A stretch of 64,000 nt of DNA, from the NCBI GenBank assembly GCA_016199985.1, contig JACQFQ010000046.1, positions 1 through 64,000 of the forward strand, in the 5' to 3' direction. Source of the stretch: Verrucomicrobiota bacterium (GTDB lineage: Bacteria > Verrucomicrobiota > Verrucomicrobiia > Limisphaerales > UBA11320). Below, in pieces: positions 8,104-16,098 of this stretch. The first letter of the stretch is position 1. Every line of letters begins with the position of its first letter. The position numbers were made by a program, and so were the translations under genes. Below the pieces are notes generated by a model, which was not told the origin of the DNA, searched no databases, and saw nothing but the letters and a program-made list of their open reading frames with translations.

Positions 8104-10173
8104 CTAGGCGAGCTTTCGTTTCAGGTTGAGATGGAAGTTGCCCAGCGGGAATTCGTCGTTGTCGACGGCGGCGATCCAGCGCGTCGGATCCAGCTCGCTG
8201 TCGATCGCCCGGGTGTCCCGCTTCCATCGGGAGCCCACGCAGGGCTTCACGTACTTGGAAACGAGATCGTGCGCCTCGATCCAGAACGCAAGACGCGAGC
8301 ACGACGCGCCATGCCGGTAGAGCAACGCCAGCTCCCGTCGCAGCTCGGCCATCGCGTCCGGCAGCGCGGGCCAATCGACGCGGAGCTGATTGTCGCGCCA
8401 CGACAGCGTTTCGCGTTCGTGAAGAAACGCGAACAGCAGCTGACCCGCGAGGCCGTCGTAGTTCTTCACGCGGGATCCCACGATCGGAAACCGGAACAGT
8501 CGATCGAACAGGATGGCGAACGGAATGTATTCCGCGGGAGCAAAGCCCTCAGTCGACAGCTGGATCGCCTCGGCGAAACTGCGCAGGTCCACGCGCAGCT
8601 CCTCGAGTCCATACATCCAGAAGGGCGCGCGCTGCCGAATCATGAAAGGATCGAACGGCAGCTCGCCCAAGCCGTGCGATCGATCGTGGATCAGGTCCCA
8701 CAGGGCCACCGTGTCCTCCAGAACAGGAAGAGAGCTGAACAGGCACTCGGCCGCGGGCGGGACCGGGATTCGCAGGGCTTCGATCGCATGGAGCGCGTAC
8801 GTTCGAAGCCGTTTCGCCTCGCGATCGCAAAAGAGGGTCGCGAAAGCGTTCGCTGCCTTGCCCGACACGGAAACGGTCTCCGGGAAGAGCACGGCGCATT
8901 CGCTCCGATATCCTTGCGTGAAGTCCGCCAAGTGCCCCGGCGCGAACTTCTCGTTGCGATAGCGGGCGCGCTCCAGCGCCTCCAGCCAGCCCGGCCAGGG
9001 CATCCGCACGATCAGGGCTTCGAAGCGCGTCAGCGCGGAGGCGTTGGGGGTGTACATCGGGAACAAAGCCAGATGCTCGATCCCATCCTGGCGATGCTTC
9101 TGCGGCTCGTAGGTCCGCAGCGACTCGGAGAAATCCGGCTTTGGGAATCCGTCGCTCTCCCAGCGGGCGAAGTCGCTTTGCAAGGCGTCGAAGTAGCCGG
9201 CCTGATGCGCAAACCGCGGCGCCAATTCCGTGAGAAGCCGCGAGATCCGTGGCGCGCAACCGATCGCCCTCTGCCTGGCGTCGGCCGGCACGCTGCCATC
9301 GGCGGCTTGAAGCTCTCTCAGCGCGTTCACCTCGTCCTTCAACCCGAGCCACGCTTCCGCCTGGACCGCCGAGTCGAGGGGAACCGGCTTCTGGATCGCA
9401 TGAAAGGCCGGAACCGAAAGCCAGCGGACCAGGTTGACCCAGAAGGTTTGATGGTCCGGGGCTCCCAGGTAATCGTCGCCGAAGAGCAGCGAGTCCGTCG
9501 CCAACACCACTCGTCCCTTCCCGGGCGCCGCGACCGCGACCAGCCCCGCGTGGGGGATGGACGCGGAAGCCGAGGCTCGAACGATCACGGTCGCCTGACC
9601 GGCCTTCGCGACGCACGGCCCCGCTTGGTAAAAGCAAACCTGGCTGACGCCCGTGAGGAGGGACTCGCTGAGAAGATCCCCCGAGGATTCCCCTAAGATC
9701 CAGGCCGGGTTGGCGTTGATGCACCGCGCGCGGTCGAGCACGGTGCCGTTGTCGATCGCGAGATTGAACGGCTCCAGCAACGCGTTCAGATTGTCGCCGT
9801 ATTTGTCGTGCTCAAACTCGGTGATCACGAGGAGACCGCCCCCCGATCTCACCCATTCCTGGATCGAAGCGACCTCGGCGTCCGTCAAACGCGGCGATCC
9901 CGCGCCCACCGTTCGTTCCCAGCGCGGATCGCAGGGATGAACCAGCGCGAGAATGTGAACATCCGCCAGCGTCGAGGCGTCCAGCGCCCCCGAAGTGTGG
10001 CGCGCGACTTCGAAGTCCAGGCGTCGGAGGAGATCCGCCGCGCGCTGATAGGACGAATACTCCGGATAGTCGGGGCTGATCTGCGCGGCTTTCTCCATCG
10101 AGATCGACCAGCTCTCGCTGTGGGTCTCGTCGAACAGGATTCGAACCTTACGCGTTGCCTCTGTTCCGTTCAT
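8104..10173 (-). CDS. unknown-function fusion: GATase-like N-terminus plus DUF6421-like C-terminus
   Basis: A 689-residue cytoplasmic-looking protein without signal or membrane segments. Residues of about 1-260 resemble class I glutamine-amidotransferase-like folds of the DUF4350/ThuA kind: KVRILFDETHSESWSI, then LTDAEVASIQEWVRSGGGLLVITEF and GKGRVVLATDSLLFGDD. No catalytic Cys-His pair stands out. The remaining 430 residues contain GSRVKNYDGLAGQLLFAFLHE, which I associate with the DUF6421 family of actinobacterial proteins; this assignment is from memory and tentative. The DETHSE opening is typical of proteins where this GATase-like module precedes another domain. It is 31 bases upstream of the threonine aldolase stop on the same strand, so the two may form an operon with the aldolase first. 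Confidence 0.5.
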   Translation of the reverse strand: MNGTEATRKVRILFDETHSESWSISMEKAAQISPDYPEYSSYQRAADLLRRLDFEVARHTSGALDASTLADVHILALVHPCDPRWERTVGAGSPRLTDAEVASIQEWVRSGGGLLVITEFEHDKYGDNLNALLEPFNLAIDNGTVLDRARCINANPAWILGESSGDLLSESLLTGVSQVCFYQAGPCVAKAGQATVIVRASASASIPHAGLVAVAAPGKGRVVLATDSLLFGDDYLGAPDHQTFWVNLVRWLSVPAFHAIQKPVPLDSAVQAEAWLGLKDEVNALRELQAADGSVPADARQRAIGCAPRISRLLTELAPRFAHQAGYFDALQSDFARWESDGFPKPDFSESLRTYEPQKHRQDGIEHLALFPMYTPNASALTRFEALIVRMPWPGWLEALERARYRNEKFAPGHLADFTQGYRSECAVLFPETVSVSGKAANAFATLFCDREAKRLRTYALHAIEALRIPVPPAAECLFSSLPVLEDTVALWDLIHDRSHGLGELPFDPFMIRQRAPFWMYGLEELRVDLRSFAEAIQLSTEGFAPAEYIPFAILFDRLFRFPIVGSRVKNYDGLAGQLLFAFLHERETLSWRDNQLRVDWPALPDAMAELRRELALLYRHGASCSRLAFWIEAHDLVSKYVKPCVGSRWKRDTRAIDSELDPTRWIAAVDNDEFPLGNFHLNLKRKLA

Positions 10174-10204
10174 TTGTCCGCTCCAGTCGGTTCGGCCGTT
10201 TTGC

Positions 10205-11260
10205 CTAGCGCGCGCGCTCCTGAATCAACTTAGCGTCGCTTGCGAATTGATCCAGATCCTCAGGAGAGGTGTTCCAGGAGCACATCAGGCGGGCGCCTCC
10301 CGGTCCGACATCGGTGTAGAAGCGCCAGCCCTTCTCGAGCAGGGCCTCCGCCATGCCTTCCGGAAACCTCACAAACACAGCGTTGGCTTCGACGGGGTAG
10401 AGGACCTGGATTCCGGCGATCGCGCTCAGCTGGGATCGGAGGCGTTGAGCCATGTCGTTGGCATGTTTCGCGTTCTCCAGCCAGCGCCCGCTTCGCAGCA
10501 TCCCCTGCCATTGCGCCGCGTGATACCGCATCTTCGAGGCCAGCTGCCCGGCCTGCTTGCATCGGCGCTTGAACGCGTGGGCGAGATCCTTGTTGAAGAA
10601 CACGGCGGCCTCCGTGGCGAGCATCCCATTCTTCGTGCCTCCGAAGCACAGGACATCGACTCCTGACCGCCACGTCAAATCCGCCGGCGAGCAACCCAGG
10701 CGGGCGACAGCGTTCGCGAAGCGCGCGCCGTCCATGTGGATCGACATCCGCAGCGAGCGCGCCATCTCGGACAAGTCTTTCAGCTCGGAGGGCGTGTAGA
10801 CCGTGCCCAGTTCGGTGGATTGCGTGAGACTCAGCACCTTGGGGGCGGAGGCGTGTATGTCGCGGCGATTGAGGAACAGCGATTCGACGGATTTTGGGTC
10901 CAGCTTTCCCAGGGGCGTGTTGATCGGAAGGGTTTTGACCCCGTGGGCGAAGAACCCGGGGGCGTTGGATTCGTCTGTCTCGATGTGGGAGAACGCGTGG
11001 CAAATCACGGCATGGTAGGCCTCGCAGGCCGAGGCGATGGCGAGCGAGTTCGCCGCCGTCCCCGTGAAAAGGAAGTGGACCTCGCAGTCGGTTTCAAAGA
11101 GAGACCGGAACGCGTCCTGAACCGCGGATGTGTGGGGATCATCGCCATAGCCGGGCACGTGGCCGGCATCCGCGGCGCGCAGCGCCTCCCACACCTCAGG
11201 GCACACGCCCGCGTAGTTGTCGCTGGCGAAGTGGCGACGGGGGATGTCCGTGGAGCTCAT
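10205..11260 (-). CDS. ltaE: low-specificity L-threonine aldolase / PLP beta-eliminating lyase
   Basis: A 351-residue fold-type I PLP enzyme. The opening RRHFASDNYAGVCPEV...GYGDDPHT matches the start of threonine aldolases. The cofactor-binding Asp is in MSIHMDGARFANA and the Schiff-base Lys is in VLCFGGTKNGMLATEA. It cleaves L-threonine and related beta-hydroxy amino acids to glycine and an aldehyde. The start at 11260 (MSSTDIPRRH) is chosen because upstream in-frame ATGs at 11269 and 11323 add residues lacking family similarity. It is divergent from frr across 186 bases and lies directly before the GATase/DUF6421-like gene. Confidence 0.87.
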   Translation of the reverse strand: MSSTDIPRRHFASDNYAGVCPEVWEALRAADAGHVPGYGDDPHTSAVQDAFRSLFETDCEVHFLFTGTAANSLAIASACEAYHAVICHAFSHIETDESNAPGFFAHGVKTLPINTPLGKLDPKSVESLFLNRRDIHASAPKVLSLTQSTELGTVYTPSELKDLSEMARSLRMSIHMDGARFANAVARLGCSPADLTWRSGVDVLCFGGTKNGMLATEAAVFFNKDLAHAFKRRCKQAGQLASKMRYHAAQWQGMLRSGRWLENAKHANDMAQRLRSQLSAIAGIQVLYPVEANAVFVRFPEGMAEALLEKGWRFYTDVGPGGARLMCSWNTSPEDLDQFASDAKLIQERAR

Positions 11261-11446
11261 GGCCCGCATTTCGCATCGCAGAGTCCAAAACTCAAGCCGG
11301 ATCTTGCGGCGCGACGGGCTCATGCCCGCGTTGTGGCTGACCCACGCTCAACGTGGAGACGCGCAACCTCAGGAGCGCGAGGCGGGCGACTCGGCGGACA
11401 GCTTGCTCTATACACGCCCAAGGCTCTCTGGTAGCTTCGGACCGCT

Positions 11447-12007
11447 ATGCCCATCGATGACATCCTGCTGGAAACGGAAGAGAAGATGATGAAGACCGAG
11501 GAGGTCGTCACCAAGGAGTTCGCCGGAGTTCGGACAGGCAAAGCCTCGGCGGGATTGGTCGAGAACATCCAGGTGGAGGTCTATGGGTCTCAAATGCGCA
11601 TTCGCGAGCTGGGGGGCATCACGGTGCCCGAAGCGCGAGTCCTCGTCATCCAGCCCTGGGACGCCACGACCGTCCATCCCATCGAGAAGGCGATCCAAAA
11701 AGCCAACCTGGGCCTGAACCCCACCGTTGATAAAAAGGTCATTCGCATTGTCCTCCCCGAGTTGAGCACGGAGCGGCGTCTCGAATTCGTGCGCATCGTG
11801 AAGAAGATGGCCGAGGACGGCCGAGTCGCGGTCCGGCATGTGCGGCGCGATGGTCTTGAAGCGCTCAAGAAGGAAGGCAAGACCGGCGGCGTCACGGAGG
11901 ATTTGGTCGAGCACGCCGAAAAGGAGGTCCAGAAGCTCACCGACGAATACATCGCCAAGATCGACGCCCATCTCGCCCACAAGGAGAAGGAGATCATGAC
12001 GGTGTAG
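11447..12007 (+). CDS. frr: ribosome recycling factor
   Basis: A 186-residue RRF. The helical stem is visible as MKTEEVVTKEFAGVRTGKASAGLVENIQVEVYG, and the C-terminal helix contains RRDGLEALKKE and the conserved acidic/basic pattern. Domain II (IRELGGITVPEARVLVIQPWD) is intact. RRF with EF-G splits post-termination ribosomes. A TATACA box at 11409-11414 lies upstream without an obvious -35 element, so it is only a weak promoter candidate. There is no Shine-Dalgarno sequence in front of the ATG. Confidence 0.95.
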   Translation: MPIDDILLETEEKMMKTEEVVTKEFAGVRTGKASAGLVENIQVEVYGSQMRIRELGGITVPEARVLVIQPWDATTVHPIEKAIQKANLGLNPTVDKKVIRIVLPELSTERRLEFVRIVKKMAEDGRVAVRHVRRDGLEALKKEGKTGGVTEDLVEHAEKEVQKLTDEYIAKIDAHLAHKEKEIMTV

Positions 12008-12071
12008 ACGCGCTTTTCGCGTTGCCCCATTTTTCCTTCCTTTGCCTCGAGGCCTTTGTTATCGAGTCCAG

Positions 12072-13028
12072 GTGAGTTTTCGACCGATTCATTTTTGGCT
12101 GACCTGCGCTTTCCTGATCGCCGGTTCCCTCACCTCTGTCGCCGAATCCTACAAGCTGCTGGACGGCCAGGCCGTCGAGGGCCCTCCGATGAACGCCACC
12201 AAGGAAGGGATCGCGTTCCGGGACTCCTCCGGGAGCCAGGGCCCGCGGATCCACTTTACGAATTTCACCCAGCAGGCGCTTCTGGAGTTGGCCAAGCACC
12301 CGAAGGTCAAGCGCCCGCTCATCGAGCAGTACCTGGAGATCGTGGTGGAGGAGCCCACAAACAAGGTCGGCCGGCCCAAAGTCGAGCTCAGGCCTTTTGA
12401 TCATTTGCAGCGTCCGGATCCCAAAGGCGGACTTTCCCAGATCTCAACCTCGTCGATCGGCCTCTTCTTCCTCTTCCTGCTTTTCGTGGGGAACCTGTAT
12501 TCCGCCTACGAGGTGGGAGTGTTCCGCAACTACTCGCCCTATCTCGTGATGGGCATCGCGTTCGTGGCGCCCTTGCTCACGCAGGTCATCTTCCTGTGCC
12601 TGCCCACCTATGTGCCCAAGTCGGCGGGCGAGGAAATCGACGCCACGGCCGCTCATGTGCCCACGTTTGCGGCGGCGGGCGGGGGTCCGTCGTCCGGGCC
12701 GGCCGGCGGCGCGGCGGGCGCTGGAGGAGGCGCGGCGGGAGGCGGAACGGCGCCCGCGGTCCTGCCTCACTTCAAGCGCGGCGAGTACACGTTCAACAAG
12801 CGCTTCTTCGAAACCAAGATGTCCGGATTTTTCGGAATCAGGCCCACCGAGGCGGAGAAGGGATTCCAGTTCCAGGTCAAGTGCAACCGGGGACAGCTGG
12901 TCTGCAATCGCGTCGTGCGCGTCACTCCGGCCGAGGTCACGCTTCAGGTTTTGCGCGGAGCGACGATAGAGGAAATGAGCGTGCCGTTCACCGAAATCTT
13001 GGATATCCAAATCAAACAAAACAGCTAA
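12072..13028 (+). CDS. predicted membrane protein with Gly/Ala linker, unknown function
   Basis: About 318 residues; no family was recognised. It starts with a signal peptide (FWLTCAFLIAGSLTSVAES) when the GTG at 12072 is used; a TTG at 12042 would add ten residues before it. A small extracytoplasmic part follows, then two hydrophobic segments (SIGLFFLFLLFVGNLYSAYEV and VMGIAFVAPLLTQVIFLCLP). After them comes a Gly/Ala-rich linker of about 35 residues and a compact C-terminal beta-rich part of about 85 residues (GEYTFNKRFFETKMSGFFG...ILDIQIKQNS) that would face the cytoplasm. It lies between frr and an adenylate kinase gene on the same strand, 51 bases before the latter. The function is unknown. 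Confidence 0.7.
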   Translation: MSFRPIHFWLTCAFLIAGSLTSVAESYKLLDGQAVEGPPMNATKEGIAFRDSSGSQGPRIHFTNFTQQALLELAKHPKVKRPLIEQYLEIVVEEPTNKVGRPKVELRPFDHLQRPDPKGGLSQISTSSIGLFFLFLLFVGNLYSAYEVGVFRNYSPYLVMGIAFVAPLLTQVIFLCLPTYVPKSAGEEIDATAAHVPTFAAAGGGPSSGPAGGAAGAGGGAAGGGTAPAVLPHFKRGEYTFNKRFFETKMSGFFGIRPTEAEKGFQFQVKCNRGQLVCNRVVRVTPAEVTLQVLRGATIEEMSVPFTEILDIQIKQNS

Positions 13029-13078
13029 CCCAAACCCTCGGACCTTGCCCCGCGGCGGGTCGATCCGAGCTCCGCACC

Positions 13079-13681
13079 ATGACTTTCAGAACTGTTCTCC
13101 TGTTTGGCGCGCCGGGATCCGGCAAGGGGACCCAGGGCAAGATCCTCGGCACGATCCCCGGCTTCTTCCACTTCGCGTGCGGCGACGCGTTCCGGAACCT
13201 CCGCATCGACGATCCGCTGGGCAAGGTGTTCATCGAGTACTCCAGCAAAGGGCAGCTGGTGCCCGATAAGTCCACCATCGAGCTCTGGAAGAAAAACATC
13301 CAGGCCTCAACCTCCAACGGGAGCTTCCACCCCGAGCGCGACATGCTGGTGCTCGACGGAATCCCTCGCAATCCCGCGCAGGCGGAAATGCTGAAATCCA
13401 TGTTGGATGTTCGCGCGGTGTTCCACCTCACCTGCACCGACATGACGAAGATGGTCGAGAGGCTCCAGCGACGCGCGTTGCGGGAAAACCGCCTGGACGA
13501 CGCGCATTTGGAGGTCATCCGCCGGCGCCTGGAGATCTATGATCAGGAGACCAAGCCGGTCCTCGAGTACTACGGCAGCAAGCTTGTCCACAGCGTCGAC
13601 TCGGCGGCCTCGCCCATGAACGTGCTGCGGACGATTCTCAACGACATCGCGATGCTCGACGAGAAGCAGCCGAAGCGGTGA
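13079..13681 (+). CDS. adk: adenylate kinase, short-LID form
   Basis: A 200-residue nucleoside monophosphate kinase. The P-loop is LLFGAPGSGKGTQGK. The NMP-binding region contains HFACGDAFRNLR, and the AMP-site motif is VLDGIPRNPAQAEML (usual form DGFPR). The stretch between RRALRENRLDD and the last helix is too short to hold the long zinc-type LID domain, so this is the short form. It makes 2 ADP from ATP and AMP. The N-terminus is the ATG at 13079; the frame stays open upstream, but that part overlaps the membrane-protein gene in another frame. The TGA stop abuts the TGA of the convergent gene within the palindrome TGATCA. A UMP/CMP-kinase-like specificity cannot be excluded. Confidence 0.85.
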   Translation: MTFRTVLLFGAPGSGKGTQGKILGTIPGFFHFACGDAFRNLRIDDPLGKVFIEYSSKGQLVPDKSTIELWKKNIQASTSNGSFHPERDMLVLDGIPRNPAQAEMLKSMLDVRAVFHLTCTDMTKMVERLQRRALRENRLDDAHLEVIRRRLEIYDQETKPVLEYYGSKLVHSVDSAASPMNVLRTILNDIAMLDEKQPKR

Positions 13682-14539
13682 TCACACCACCACGACCTCG
13701 TTCTCCAATACCCCCGCCTCGCCGATCTCGATCCGAACCTTGTCCCCGGCCGCCAGGGTGAACGCGTCGGGCGGAACGATCCCCGTCCCCGTGAGCAGCA
13801 CCGCCCCCTGCGGGAATTCCTGGCTGCGGAACAGATAATCCCCCAGCTCCAGGAAGGTCCGCTTGATCTGGCCCACCGATGTGGATCCTTCGAAAACCGC
13901 CTGCCCCGCCCGCAGAATCGTCACGCGGATCGGCCACTCGCGGACCTCCGACTCCGAGCGTCCCAGCACCAGACAGGGTCCCAGGGCGCAGGAGTGGCGG
14001 TAGGTCTTCGCCTGCGGCAGATAGAGGAGATTCTCCCCTTCGATGTCCCGCGAGCTCATGTCGTTGCCGGCGGTGAATCCGATGAGCTGCGCCTTGGCGT
14101 TGAACACCAGCGCGAGCTCCGGCTCGGGAACATTCCACTTGGCGTCCGCGCGAATGCCCACCGGTCCTCCGGGGCCGCTCACTTTTGCGGGGAGCGACTT
14201 GAAGAACAGCTCGGGGCGAGGCGCCTCATAGACGCGGTCGTACGCCGACGCGCTGAAATCGGATTCCTCCATCCGCGCTTTCTTGCTTCTCAGGTAAGTC
14301 ACGCCGGCGGCCCAGACCTCCTGCTGATCGATGGGCGCGAGCAGCCGCGTTTCGCTCAACGCCACGCGAGGCAGCGATTGCTTCGAAAGCGCGGAGAGAA
14401 TCTCGATGGCGCGTCCGCCGTTGAACAGGGGCGCCAACCGCTCAACGCCCGCGGCGCCCAGGTCGATGATGGAATCGTTCTCCAGGAGCCCGAATTGCGG
14501 ATGGCAGCGGCCTTGTTGAAATCGAACAAGCTTGATCAT
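13682..14539 (-). CDS. FAH-family 2-keto-3-deoxy sugar-acid dehydratase (KdaD-like)
   Basis: A 285-residue fumarylacetoacetate-hydrolase-fold protein. The block FTAGNDMSSRDIEGENLLYLPQ and the following KTYRHSCALGP match the metal-binding core of the 2-keto-3-deoxy-D-arabinonate dehydratase branch. Other metal ligands are expected at VPEPELALVF (two Glu). Such enzymes dehydrate 2-keto-3-deoxy-pentonates to 2-oxoglutarate semialdehyde. The gene starts 7 bases after an aldehyde dehydrogenase gene in the same direction. The pair fits the last two steps of the non-phosphorylative route from pentonates to 2-oxoglutarate. The dehydratase role is inferred from the motif and neighbour; a plain acylpyruvase role remains possible. 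Confidence 0.75.
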   Translation of the reverse strand: MIKLVRFQQGRCHPQFGLLENDSIIDLGAAGVERLAPLFNGGRAIEILSALSKQSLPRVALSETRLLAPIDQQEVWAAGVTYLRSKKARMEESDFSASAYDRVYEAPRPELFFKSLPAKVSGPGGPVGIRADAKWNVPEPELALVFNAKAQLIGFTAGNDMSSRDIEGENLLYLPQAKTYRHSCALGPCLVLGRSESEVREWPIRVTILRAGQAVFEGSTSVGQIKRTFLELGDYLFRSQEFPQGAVLLTGTGIVPPDAFTLAAGDKVRIEIGEAGVLENEVVVV

Positions 14540-14546
14540 GGAAATC

Positions 14547-16004
14547 TTAAACCGAGTAATCGAGATAGATGGTCTTCAGCTTGGAGTAGAATTCCACCGC
14601 GCCCGCGCCCTGCTCCTTGAAGCTGTCGGTGCTGGACTGCTTGACGCCTCCGAACGGCGCCTGGAGGGCGAGGCCGGTGCTGATCTGGTTGACTTTCACC
14701 ACGCCCGCCTGGATGCGCTCGGCGTAGAGCAACGCCTTGCGGAAGTCCCGGGTGACCACGCTGGCGCTGAGTCCCACGTTCACGTCATTGGCGACGCGCA
14801 ACGCCTCGTCGAAGCTGTCCACGGCGATGACCGCCACAACGGGGCCGAAGACCTCCTCCCGCGCGATCTTCATCTCCGGCGTCACGTTTCCCATCACCGA
14901 GGGTTGCATGAAGAAGCCGTGCCGCAGGTCGCCGTCGGTGATGCGTTGTCCGCCCGTAAGCAGCTTCGCGCCTTCCCGAACAGCGCCTTCGATGTGATCC
15001 AGGTTGCCCTGCAACTCCTGCGCGTTGACCGCGGGTCCCATCTCGACGCCAGCCTGCAGGCCCGGTCCCACTTTCAAGGCCTGGGCCTTTGCGATCAGCT
15101 TCTCGGTGAAGACCGCGAGGACGGAGCGTTCCACGATGACGCGGCTGGTCGCCGTGCAGGCCTGTCCGGTGAGGCCGAATCCGGCGCGCGAAACCAGGCT
15201 GGCCGCCAGATCCAGGTCCGCGTCGGCGAGAACGAGGGTTGGATTCTTTCCGCCCATCTCCATCTGCGCTCGGGCCATCCGCTGGGCGAGTTGCTGATAA
15301 ACACCGTGGCCCACGGAGTGCGACCCAGTGAAGGACATCGCCACAACCCGGGGATCGGTGGCGAGCACGCCGCCCACGGCGCGACCTTCCCCGATGACCA
15401 CATTGAACACGCCGGGCGGCAGCCCGGCCTCTGTGAGGATTCGCGCCAGCTCGCAGGCCATGGCGGGCGCCTGGCTGGCCGGCTTCAGCGCCACCGTGTT
15501 GCCGCAGACCAGCGCGGGAGCGAGCTTCCACGCGGGGATAGCGATCGGAAAGTTCCAGGGCGTGATGAGTCCCACGACGCCGAGGGGTTCGCGCCGGGTG
15601 TAGAGAAGATTTTGCGGAAGGTCGTGCGGAATGGTCTGGCCGCCGAGGGTGTAGCTCAGGCCGCCGAAGAACCTAAAGATGTCGACCGCGCGCTGCACCT
15701 CGCCAGTCGCCTCGGCCAGGGTCTTTCCCTCCTCGCGCGTGAGCAGTTCCGCGAGCTGCGCCTTGCGCGCTTCCAGAAGCGTTGACGCCTTGCTGAGCAC
15801 GCGTCCGCGGGCCACGGAGGTTTGCCCCGCCCAGGCCGGGAAAGCCGCCGCGGCGCTGGCGATCGCGTTTTCGGCGTCGCCCCTTTCGCTCAGCGGATAG
15901 GAGGCCACGGCCTCCCGGTTGTCGGCCGGATTGCGCGTTTCAAATGTCTTGCCCGAGGGCGACGGCGCGGCGGCGCCTTGGATCCAGTTGCTATATGTGA
16001 GCAT
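14547..16004 (-). CDS. aldehyde dehydrogenase, probable 2-oxoglutarate semialdehyde dehydrogenase
   Basis: A 485-residue ALDH. Visible motifs are TPWNFPIAIPAWKLAPALVCGN (cofactor site), FTGSHSVGHGVYQ (NAD-binding Gly loop), the general base in MEMGGKNP, and the catalytic Cys in GLTGQACTATSR. EEVFGPVVAV and PFGGVKQS complete the pattern. The start MLTYSNWIQG at 16004 is chosen because the 62 residues upstream overlap the divergent helicase gene and do not look like ALDH. Coupling to the KdaD-like gene (7 bases) suggests oxidation of 2-oxoglutarate semialdehyde to 2-oxoglutarate. Succinate-semialdehyde dehydrogenase activity is the main alternative. Confidence 0.87.
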   Translation of the reverse strand: MLTYSNWIQGAAAPSPSGKTFETRNPADNREAVASYPLSERGDAENAIASAAAAFPAWAGQTSVARGRVLSKASTLLEARKAQLAELLTREEGKTLAEATGEVQRAVDIFRFFGGLSYTLGGQTIPHDLPQNLLYTRREPLGVVGLITPWNFPIAIPAWKLAPALVCGNTVALKPASQAPAMACELARILTEAGLPPGVFNVVIGEGRAVGGVLATDPRVVAMSFTGSHSVGHGVYQQLAQRMARAQMEMGGKNPTLVLADADLDLAASLVSRAGFGLTGQACTATSRVIVERSVLAVFTEKLIAKAQALKVGPGLQAGVEMGPAVNAQELQGNLDHIEGAVREGAKLLTGGQRITDGDLRHGFFMQPSVMGNVTPEMKIAREEVFGPVVAVIAVDSFDEALRVANDVNVGLSASVVTRDFRKALLYAERIQAGVVKVNQISTGLALQAPFGGVKQSSTDSFKEQGAGAVEFYSKLKTIYLDYSV

Positions 16005-16098
16005 GCGATGAAAAAGCGGGGGACATTCAAAGCGGCGGCGAGGACGAATGCGAGACTTTCTCGTGCCTTCCCGGGCGGGCTTGCCTACGCTGCTTCCC

